A stretch of DNA of 50,000 nucleotides from Eggerthia catenaformis OT 569 = DSM 20559. Its GTDB lineage: Bacteria; Bacillota_I; Bacilli_A; Erysipelotrichales; Coprobacillaceae. Numbering within the stretch: position 1 is the first letter of the stretch; every line of letters begins with the position of its first letter. The DNA is taken from assembly GCF_000340375.1 (NCBI RefSeq), contig NZ_KB446651.1, forward strand, positions 1-50,000, written 5' to 3'. The notes below the pieces were generated by a model that worked only from the letters and a program-made list of their open reading frames with translations, searched no databases and was not told where the DNA came from. Position numbers and translations under genes: made by a program. Below, in pieces: positions 18,840 to 25,344 of this stretch.

Positions 18840-20186
18840 TTGAAACAGGATATAAAAGAACAACTACTAACCAAAAGACCGATAGACTTACTCTTTCAGC
18901 TATCAGTTCCAGCAGTTATAGGAATGATAGTCATCGGTCTATATCCCTTGATGGACGGAATATTTGCTGGAAAAATTATAGGACAAACAGCAATGACTGC
19001 CTGCGGCGTTGCGATGCCACTCACCTTTTTTAACAGCGGGATTTCAACCCTACTCGGTGTAGGCTCCGCTTCTGTTTTATCAAGAGCAATTGGAAAAGGG
19101 GATCAGAAAACAGTAGATAAAATTATGGGGAACTTAATCTTTTGGGTGATTTTGTTCTCTGCTATCATTACAATCGGAGGAATCCTCCTCGCACCGCATT
19201 TTTTAGATATGGTCGGTGCGACAGGTGAAATTAAAGCCTATGGTATCAGATACCTTAGAGTGATTTTTATCGGTTCTCTATTTGTGAACTTTACACAGTC
19301 TGCCAACATGGTAATGCGTGGCGAAGGACTGATGAAAAAAGCCATGCTGATTATGGGATTTGGTGCTTTGCTTAATATCATACTTGATCCGATACTAATG
19401 ATCGTTATGGGAGAATACGCCATTGAAGGTGCTGCCCTTGCAACGATCACAGCCCAATTTGTTCAAGCTGCTGTAACACTACATTATTTCTTGAAAAAGA
19501 GTAAGGTCGTTAAAATTCATAAGATACAATCTGATGCGGAAATTAAAAAAGAAATGTTTTCTGTCGGTTCATCCGCCATGATGATGCAGCTCCTATTTAT
19601 GATACAACAAACAATGCTTTATAAAATGGCATTTAAGTATGGTGGAGATACGAACGGAATTTTGATGGCGGCATCACTCCGTGTATATGCCTTTTCATTT
19701 ATTCCTCTTTGGGGAATGAGTCAAGGCTTACAACCTGTTGTCGGAACAAACTTTGGAGCAAAGCAATATGATAGAGTAAGGCAGGCTATGAAAGTATTTT
19801 CTGTTGGAGGGCTTATCCTTGCAGCAATTTTTTGGATTCCATCTTTACTGTTTTCAAGTCAGATCCTTTCCTTGTTCGGTGTAGAAGCAGGCATTATTGC
19901 ACAGGGAGTAGGAAACTTCAGATTGTTCTATTCTGTATTTATCTTGTACGGAGTAATGGTGATGACTATTACATTCTTCCAATCAATCGGAAACGGAAAG
20001 AAAGCCGGAACTATTGTTATGCTTAGACAGTTATTCTTATTTGTTCCTGCAATGATCTTTTTACCAATGGTATTTGGAATAAAAGCGGTATGGTTCACAC
20101 AACCACTGGTGGATTTCATTATGATTACTGTTGGAATACTTATGATGCTTAGTGAACTTAATAAAATGGGAAAAGACAAAGCGTAA
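18840..20186 (+). CDS. MATE-family efflux transporter
   Basis: The 448-residue protein has twelve predicted membrane segments in two similar halves and conserved MATE sequences (PAVIGMIVIGLYPLMDGIFAG near the N terminus, PLWGMSQGLQPVVGTNFGA in the second half). The start is TTG at 18840, with GGAGAT upstream; a TTG start may keep expression low. It is the last gene of the cargo operon. MATE proteins exchange drugs or metabolites for Na+ or H+. Beside an importer set it might return a spent carrier or protect against an imported toxic compound; this is speculation. Confidence 0.88.
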   Translation: MKQDIKEQLLTKRPIDLLFQLSVPAVIGMIVIGLYPLMDGIFAGKIIGQTAMTACGVAMPLTFFNSGISTLLGVGSASVLSRAIGKGDQKTVDKIMGNLIFWVILFSAIITIGGILLAPHFLDMVGATGEIKAYGIRYLRVIFIGSLFVNFTQSANMVMRGEGLMKKAMLIMGFGALLNIILDPILMIVMGEYAIEGAALATITAQFVQAAVTLHYFLKKSKVVKIHKIQSDAEIKKEMFSVGSSAMMMQLLFMIQQTMLYKMAFKYGGDTNGILMAASLRVYAFSFIPLWGMSQGLQPVVGTNFGAKQYDRVRQAMKVFSVGGLILAAIFWIPSLLFSSQILSLFGVEAGIIAQGVGNFRLFYSVFILYGVMVMTITFFQSIGNGKKAGTIVMLRQLFLFVPAMIFLPMVFGIKAVWFTQPLVDFIMITVGILMMLSELNKMGKDKA

Positions 20187-20277
20187 ATGCAAGAACATTT
20201 GATATAAAAGCGAAAATAATCAAAAGAGGCTGTAGGTATGGATGCTATTTATCTATAATGAACGGAGGGAAAGGGAG

Positions 20278-20361
20278 ATGAACAAGTGTATAAGTTACCT
20301 TGTAGAATTGAAATGGAATAAAAACACTCCTTTTTTCTATAATCCTTGTAGTTGTCTGTGA
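20278..20361 (+). CDS. Short leader ORF, copy 2 (27 aa)
   Basis: The ORF starts MNKCISYLVELKWNKNTPF and stops at 20359-20361; GGGAG precedes it. It corresponds in position and partly in sequence (KNTPFFYN against MNNPFSYI) to the leader ORF at 9656-9760. A terminator hairpin follows before the sigma gene. It may be a regulatory leader peptide. The rest of 20187-20505 holds nothing else that I can identify. Confidence 0.4.
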   Translation: MNKCISYLVELKWNKNTPFFYNPCSCL

Positions 20362-20424
20362 TTACGCATACTTTCTTAAACAATTAAATATAATTAGTGT
20401 AAAGATACATTTCTTTCATTGTGT

Positions 20425-20467
20425 AGGACTTCTTATGCCCAGATGCAGAAGTCCTCCTTTTTTTGTC
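20425..20467 (+). terminator. Leader terminator, copy 2
   Basis: AGGACTTC (20425-20432) pairs with GAAGTCCT (20448-20455), followed by CCTTTTTTT. Loop and stem sequences match copy 1 at 9805 closely. It separates the cargo operon from the sigma gene, or attenuates read-through into it. Confidence 0.8.
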
Positions 20468-20505
20468 TGAAAAACGAACAGTCAGAAGAAATGGAGGACT
20501 TCAAA

Positions 20506-20928
20506 ATGAAAAAAGAGAAAAAAGAATTTTATCTATATGTAAACGGACAAAAGGTAAAAGTCAGTGAAGATATTTACAAAGTCTACTGGCGAGAAAGAGA
20601 ACATGAAAAGTATTTAGAGCAGGTGGACAGAAAAAACCACTTGCTCTTTTTTTCGTCCTTGGATCAGGATGGACATTTTGCAGAAACACTTGTTGATGAA
20701 AGCGTTGATGTCGAAAAGATTGTCGAAACACAGATGATGATTGAAGCGGTCAGAAACGCTATATCCAAGCTCAATGCAGAAGAAAGAGATATTATTGAAC
20801 GCTTGTATTTCAATGATGAAACTTTATCAAGTGTTGCAAGAGATAAGGGAGTAACTTATCAGACTATACAATGGCGAAAGGATAGAATTTTAAGAAAGCT
20901 CAAAGAGATTTTAGAAAAATTATTGTAG
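20506..20928 (+). CDS. Orf7-like sigma factor of the conjugative element
   Basis: The 140-residue protein has the same length as Orf7 of Tn916 and ends in a sigma region 4 helix-turn-helix (AEERDIIERLYFNDETLSSVARDKGVTY, split here by structure at about residues 85-125). I chose ATG 20506 since GGAGG lies 10 bp upstream; the longer frame from 20419 runs through the terminator hairpin. In Tn916-like elements this protein is thought to help switch on excision and transfer genes. A terminator follows at 20945. Confidence 0.85.
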   Translation: MKKEKKEFYLYVNGQKVKVSEDIYKVYWREREHEKYLEQVDRKNHLLFFSSLDQDGHFAETLVDESVDVEKIVETQMMIEAVRNAISKLNAEERDIIERLYFNDETLSSVARDKGVTYQTIQWRKDRILRKLKEILEKLL

Positions 20929-20944
20929 AAAATACTCTGTATGT

Positions 20945-21000
20945 GAGGGCGGATTTTCCTTTATAAAGTGAAGGGAGATCTGTCCTCTTTAATTTTTTAG
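20945..21000 (+). terminator. Terminator after the sigma gene
   Basis: GAGGGCGGAT (20945-20954) pairs imperfectly with ATCTGTCCTC (20978-20987), with an inner TTTCCTT/AAGGGA pairing, then TTTAATTTTTT. It isolates the noncoding region that follows. Confidence 0.65.
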
Positions 21001-21065
21001 AAGATAGGAAATGAAATTCAAGATATTTAAAGGGAATTCTCTCTTATAGCCATTAGGCAGTTGTT

Positions 21066-21380
21066 CTTTGACAATTGAATAGACCAAGACGGGACTTTTA
21101 ATTACTTAGTGAGCGTAAGGAATTTACGCCATGACTTTTCTGCTGAAGAAATTCGGTTTAAATGAATACTGTCAAAGACAAGGATATAAGGAAACGAGCG
21201 ATAAATAAATTCTCTTAAAGCAAAGAACGGGATAACTTTGTGAGCGTTGACCTAAGTAATGATAATGATACTTCTTTAGTGAAAGCCGGCTCATCTTAAC
21301 AGGGGCGGTGGTGAGATTCCAATGTTGCTAATCCTAAGCACCCGTTAATGTCATAAAACTTAGTTAAATGAGAAAGCTAT
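21066..21380 (+). ncRNA. Structured noncoding region before the recombinase unit
   Basis: About 410 bp between the sigma terminator and the next ORF contain no credible gene. CTTTGACA (21066-21073) can pair with TGTCAAAG (21170-21177), enclosing the hairpin GCGTAA/TTACGC (21113-21118, 21124-21129). GTGAGCGT occurs at 21109-21116 and 21240-21247. Further on GGTG-GATT faces AATC-CACC in the segment 21311-21345. The pattern suggests an RNA or a protein-binding region for the recombination system. I recognise no known RNA family. Confidence 0.35.
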
Positions 21381-21413
21381 AGATTGATTATATAAGAGTT
21401 TGAAGAAAGGGGG

Positions 21414-21587
21414 ATGTATGTGGATAATGACTGGAATGGACTGGCTGATTTGTTTGCAAATCTGATTACAAAGTATGCTGGTGTTTTAGATTTGGATAAT
21501 CTGCCAGATCCAATGCCAGTAGATAATAACATTGAAAATGAAGATATTTTTGACATGGCAAAAACACAGATTGAGAAAAAGAAATAA
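21414..21587 (+). CDS. Small acidic protein upstream of the recombinase (57 aa)
   Basis: The frame runs from ATG 21414, preceded by GAAAGGGGG, to TAA 21585-21587 and encodes MYVDNDWNGLADLFANLITK at its N terminus followed by an acidic Pro-containing middle and a Lys-rich end. It is too short and too unlike known families for me to name. Excision accessory factors can be small and lie beside the recombinase, but this one is acidic rather than basic. The recombinase promoter is embedded in its last codons. Confidence 0.6.
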   Translation: MYVDNDWNGLADLFANLITKYAGVLDLDNLPDPMPVDNNIENEDIFDMAKTQIEKKK

Positions 21588-21599
21588 AAGTGCTATAAT
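21571..21599 (+). promoter_or_regulatory. Recombinase promoter
   Basis: TTGAGA (21571-21576) and TATAAT (21594-21599) lie 17 bp apart, with an extended TG at 21591-21592. It overlaps the end of the 57-codon ORF. ACTT/AAGT arms flank the likely start region at 21603-21617. Confidence 0.75.
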
Positions 21600-21670
21600 A
21601 TACTTGATATATAAGTCCAAACTTTTTGGGGAAATATAAAGATATAGAGAAATATATTGAGGTTAATGCT

Positions 21671-23326
21671 ATGTCAAAAGAAAAAATAAAAGTATACCTC
21701 TACACAAGAGTATCTACATCAATACAGATAGATGGTTATTCTTTAGAGGCACAAAAATCAAGGATGAAGGCTTTCGCTCTTTATAATGATTATGAAATTG
21801 TTGGAGAATATGAAGATGCGGGCAAGTCTGGAAAATCTATTGAGGGAAGAATACAGTTTACTCGCATGATGGAAGATATAAAATCCGGAAAGGATGGAGT
21901 ATCTTTTGTTCTTGTGTTTAAGCTATCAAGATTTGCAAGAAATGCTGCTGATGTTTTATCAACTCTACAAACAATGCAAGATTTTGGAGTCAATTTAATT
22001 TGTGTTGAGGATGGGATTGATTCATCCAAAGATGCAGGCAAATTGATGATTTCAGTTTTATCAGCTGTGGCTGAAATTGAAAGAGAAAACATTCGTGTTC
22101 AAACAATGGAAGGTCGCATTCAAAAGGCAAGAGAGGGAAAATGGAACGGAGGGTTTGCCCCGTATGGGTATCAGCTTGTCGATGGAAAACTGTTTATCAA
22201 TGAAGAAGAAGCTGTAGCTATAAGAACTATTTTCAATCAATATGTTAACACAACCATTGGAGCGAATGGACTTTCTAAATACCTAGAAAATCATGGAATA
22301 AGAAAAATTCCAAGACAGAATGGGAAAAATCCATTATTTGATGCGGGTCTTATAAGAAAGATATTAAAGAATCCGGTATATAACGGGAAGATAGCCTTTG
22401 GAAGAAGAACTTTAGAAAAAGTTCATGGTACAAGAAATGAATATAAGCAAGTTGAACAAGATGAATATTTAATAGCTGAAGGTATTCATGAAGCAATAAT
22501 TTCTGATGAGTTGTGGCAGGCTGCTCAGGTTAAGTTAAAATCTCAAGCAAAGAAATATGAGCATGTGAACAAGGGAAAAGATGTTAGAACTCATTTGTTA
22601 TCAGGAATTGTAAAATGCCCGATATGTGGAGTGGGAATGTTTGGAAACAAGTGTATCAAGAAAAAGAAAGATGGTACAAAGTATAAAGATTTTTATTACT
22701 ATGGCTGTAAACATAGGCAGATGATAAGAGGTCATAAGTGTACTTTCAGTAAGCAGATCAGAGAAGAATTGTTAGATGATGCAGTTGCTGAAGTAATTAT
22801 AAAGATAGTAAGCAATCCCAAATTTGCTTCTATGATGCAAGAAAAAATCAACATGAAGGTGGATACCTCTGAAATAGAAAAAGAAATAGATAATTATCAA
22901 AAAGAACTGCGAAAAAGCCATTCCACAAAATTTAAGCTAATTGAGGAAATAGATAATTTAGATGTTGATGATAGGCACTATAAGCGAAGAAAACAGGACT
23001 TAGATGATAGACTCTATCGTATGTATGACAAAATTGAAGAATTAGAGTCGCTGTTAATTGATGCGAAAGCAAAGAAACAAACTATTGAAGCTGAAAAACT
23101 TACAGGAGACAATATATATAAGGTTCTGATTTATTTTGATAAACTCTACAATGTAATGAATGATGTAGAGCGTAGGCAGTTAATTACATCATTGATTTCT
23201 GAAATTCAAATTTACGAAGAAAAGCAACCGAATGGACAATGGCTAAAATCAATTACTTTTAAACTTCCTATCATTGATGAAGATTTAAATATAAGTTTGG
23301 ACAATGATGAGCAAGTTGAAACATAG
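21671..23326 (+). CDS. Large serine recombinase (element integrase/excisionase)
   Basis: The 551-residue protein has the resolvase domain with catalytic Ser15 (YTRVSTS), the recombinase domain (about 160-290), a zinc ribbon beginning with CPICG at 316, and a long coiled coil (about 395-480), the layout of TndX/TnpX-type integrases. I prefer ATG 21671 (GAGG 9 bp upstream) to the TTG at 21626, which has no ribosome binding site. It should cut and rejoin attP and attB. Its stop codon (23324-23326) lies in sequence that matches the GH1 paralogue, so the reading frame ends at or across the attachment junction. Confidence 0.93.
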   Translation: MSKEKIKVYLYTRVSTSIQIDGYSLEAQKSRMKAFALYNDYEIVGEYEDAGKSGKSIEGRIQFTRMMEDIKSGKDGVSFVLVFKLSRFARNAADVLSTLQTMQDFGVNLICVEDGIDSSKDAGKLMISVLSAVAEIERENIRVQTMEGRIQKAREGKWNGGFAPYGYQLVDGKLFINEEEAVAIRTIFNQYVNTTIGANGLSKYLENHGIRKIPRQNGKNPLFDAGLIRKILKNPVYNGKIAFGRRTLEKVHGTRNEYKQVEQDEYLIAEGIHEAIISDELWQAAQVKLKSQAKKYEHVNKGKDVRTHLLSGIVKCPICGVGMFGNKCIKKKKDGTKYKDFYYYGCKHRQMIRGHKCTFSKQIREELLDDAVAEVIIKIVSNPKFASMMQEKINMKVDTSEIEKEIDNYQKELRKSHSTKFKLIEEIDNLDVDDRHYKRRKQDLDDRLYRMYDKIEELESLLIDAKAKKQTIEAEKLTGDNIYKVLIYFDKLYNVMNDVERRQLITSLISEIQIYEEKQPNGQWLKSITFKLPIIDEDLNISLDNDEQVET

Positions 23327-23340
23327 TTACTAATGGTTCA
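23315..23340. other. Right attachment junction of the element
   Basis: From 23323 onward the sequence ATAGTTACTAA matches the intact GH1 gene at 44553 onward with one mismatch over the next 25 bp. To the left of 23323 similarity ends. The crossover dinucleotide should therefore lie at or very near 23323-23326. The other junction is outside the window. Confidence 0.75.
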
Positions 23341-23675
23341 ATATGATATTTTAAACATGTATCAATAACCTTGTTGTAATGGTCAATTCCTTCCTGATTT
23401 ATTTTACCGGTACCTTCAGGCAATAATCTAGTCCATGCGATTGAAAAACGATATGTCTTAAATCCCATTTCAGCCATTAATGCAATATCTTCCTCATATC
23501 TATGATAATGATCTGCACAGATATCTAATGAAGCTGTCCCTTCCGGTAATTCTTTAACATCCTGACAAGATGGTCCTTTACCATAAGATAAATTAGCTCC
23601 TTCTACCTGATAGGCTGATGTTGATGCTCCCCATAGAAAATCTTTTGGAAATTTTTTTAAATTCTTATCTAACAT
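23323..23675 (-). pseudogene. 6-phospho-beta-glucosidase (GH1), split by the element
   Basis: About 117 N-terminal residues of a GH1 enzyme remain, from FPKDFLWGASTSAYQVEGA to KYHIEPLVT, after which the conjugative element begins; the open frame continues 17 codons into the element to 23271. Both catalytic glutamates (the NE and ENG motifs) are lost, so the fragment is inactive. AAGGAGAGAAAGT precedes the ATG, so it may still be translated. The remaining 3' part should lie at the other end of the element. The gene normally hydrolyses phosphorylated beta-glucosides imported by PTS systems. Confidence 0.9.
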
Positions 23676-23769
23676 ACTTTCTCTCCTTATTAGTATTTTC
23701 TTTAATTATACATAAATAATATCCCGGTTATAATTATTTTCAAAACTTGATGTTTTTTTATTTCCTTGG

Positions 23770-23795
23770 AAATAAAAAACGGGAAATCCCGTTTA
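23770..23795 (-). terminator. Terminator after map
   Basis: AAACGGG (23777-23783) pairs with CCCGTTT (23788-23794); on the minus strand a T run follows. The stem begins within the stop codon of map. Confidence 0.85.
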
Positions 23796-24668
23796 ATAAC
23801 TGAGTATTTCACAGCCATCTTCAGTAACAACAAGCTGTACTTCCCATTGAGCTGATTTTTCCCCATCTTCAGTGTAAATAGTCCAGCCATTATCAGCATC
23901 CTGATAGATTTTATCTTTACCTATATTGACCATTGGTTCAATAGTAAAACACATCCCGGGAACCATTAAAACACCCGTATTTGGTTTAGATACAAAGCTG
24001 ACAAATGGATCTTCATGAAATTCTATACCACATCCATGACCGCCAATTTCTCTAACTACACTATAACCATGATCTTTACAATATTTATGAACAGCTGCAC
24101 CTACATTTCCTAATGGTGTCCAAGGCTTAACAGCCTTAATACCTTCTTCAATAGATTCTTTTGTTACTCTTACTAAATCCTGGTCTTCCTTTGAAACATT
24201 ACCAATCATAAACATACGTGAGGAGTCTGAATAATAGCCTTTATAAATAGTAGAACAGTCTACATTAATAATATCACCATCTTTAAGAATAATATCCTTA
24301 TCCGGTATTCCATGACAGACTTCATCATTAATAGATGTACAGACACTCTTTGGAAAGCCTTCATAATTAAGAGGAGCCGGTATACCGCCCATATCAGTTG
24401 TTACCTTATAAACAATATCATCAATATCCTGAGTGCTCATGCCTGCTTTAATCTGTCTTCCAACTTCATCCAGACAGGCAATATTAATTTTCGCACTTTC
24501 TTTAATGCCTTCAATATCTTTATCTGTCTTGATCATCTTATGACTGGGAATCTTAAATCCTTTATTTTTATATTCCTCCAATTTTTCATCAAAATCGATA
24601 TGACAATTCTTATATTTCTTTCCGCTGCCACACCAGCATTTATCATTTCTGCCTAATTTCTTTTCCAT
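23793..24668 (-). CDS. map: Methionine aminopeptidase type I with SEC-C zinc motif
   Basis: The 291-residue enzyme removes the initiator Met from new proteins. It starts with a SEC-C motif (GRNDKCWCGSGKKYKNCH, residues 5-23) that binds zinc and may aid ribosome contact, followed by the pita-bread fold with the metal ligands seen in NVDCSTIYKGYYSDSSRMF, GGHGCGIEFHEDP and CFTIEPMV, and the final Glu in QWEVQLVVTE. AAGGAAG precedes the ATG. It lies 15 bp downstream of ispD and ends the operon with a strong terminator. Confidence 0.96.
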   Translation of the reverse strand: MEKKLGRNDKCWCGSGKKYKNCHIDFDEKLEEYKNKGFKIPSHKMIKTDKDIEGIKESAKINIACLDEVGRQIKAGMSTQDIDDIVYKVTTDMGGIPAPLNYEGFPKSVCTSINDEVCHGIPDKDIILKDGDIINVDCSTIYKGYYSDSSRMFMIGNVSKEDQDLVRVTKESIEEGIKAVKPWTPLGNVGAAVHKYCKDHGYSVVREIGGHGCGIEFHEDPFVSFVSKPNTGVLMVPGMCFTIEPMVNIGKDKIYQDADNGWTIYTEDGEKSAQWEVQLVVTEDGCEILSY

Positions 24669-24683
24669 ATTACTTCCTTCTTT

Positions 24684-25319
24684 CTATTCTAAATCTTCTA
24701 CCGTAGTAATCTTCTTATTAGAATAATCACCTTTTACCACATAAATATCATAGCCTAAAAGCTCAACAGCACTTGCATCATCAGTTAATTGTAAATGATG
24801 ATCCATTACATATTGATAAGCTTTTTTAATGACGGATGTCTTAAATCCTTGAGGTGTCTGAGCATTCCATAATTCATTACGATCAAGTGTTTCAATAACT
24901 TTTCCATCAACAACTCTTTTAATTGTATCAATAGAAGGTACCATTACCAAACAAGAATCATGAAATATCAGACATTCCAGAATATCATCAATAACTTTCT
25001 TTTTTAAAAAACATCTCGCTCCATCATGAATTAAGACATAATCATTCACTGTTTCTTGCAGTCCATTAAAAACAGAATTTTGTCTTTCTTTTCCTCCCGA
25101 TACAAAAATGATCCTCTGATCATTATTTAAACTTCTGAAACTTTCTCTTTCTTCATCCTTACACACTACAATAATCTGTGTACATCTTTGATCATTGATA
25201 AACATGGAGATCATCTTCTGATAGACTGTCTTATCTTCTATTTGATAGAACATTTTATTATAAGATAAACCTGTTCTTTTACCACTTCCGGCACATAATA
25301 ATATAGCACTATAATTCAT
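24684..25319 (-). CDS. ispD: 2-C-methyl-D-erythritol 4-phosphate cytidylyltransferase
   Basis: The 211-residue protein carries the nucleotide-binding N-terminal motif SAILLCAGSGKRTG, the DGARCFL segment and RNELWNAQTPQGF near the middle, as in IspD, the third step of the MEP isoprenoid pathway. I chose the ATG at 25319, which has GGTGAT 4 bp upstream; a GTG at 25328 is an alternative start. It sits between the ABC permease gene and map, all on the minus strand with short gaps. No ispF is present nearby. Confidence 0.9.
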   Translation of the reverse strand: MNYSAILLCAGSGKRTGLSYNKMFYQIEDKTVYQKMISMFINDQRCTQIIVVCKDEERESFRSLNNDQRIIFVSGGKERQNSVFNGLQETVNDYVLIHDGARCFLKKKVIDDILECLIFHDSCLVMVPSIDTIKRVVDGKVIETLDRNELWNAQTPQGFKTSVIKKAYQYVMDHHLQLTDDASAVELLGYDIYVVKGDYSNKKITTVEDLE

Positions 25320-25344
25320 TTTTATCACCAGTTCTATTATACAC

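Larger units (their letters stand above)
1..23326. mobile_element. Integrative conjugative element, right-hand part
   Basis: This stretch carries conjugation and mobility genes (methylase-helicase, SSB-like protein, relaxase, MobC), an Orf7-like sigma factor and a terminal large serine recombinase, an order seen in Tn916/Tn1549-type elements of Firmicutes. Its right boundary is set by the interrupted GH1 gene on the minus strand: sequence matching the intact paralogue at 44553 onward begins at 23323. The left end, the type IV secretion genes and the rest of the GH1 gene lie outside the window. Two cargo modules are present (GntR/ABC and TetR/ECF/ABC/MATE). Base composition is somewhat richer in GC than the flanking chromosome, most clearly in the helicase and the IS110. 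The exact family assignment is from gene order only. Confidence 0.9.

Noticed and set aside
20419-20505. Longer N terminus of the sigma factor
   Set aside because: The extension would be translated from the terminator hairpin; the ATG at 20506 has a proper GGAGG site and gives the Orf7 length of 140 residues.
21100-21300. Group II intron or ribozyme in the noncoding block, suggested by GTGAGCG
   Set aside because: No domain V-like hairpin, no intron-encoded reverse transcriptase and no hammerhead core could be found.
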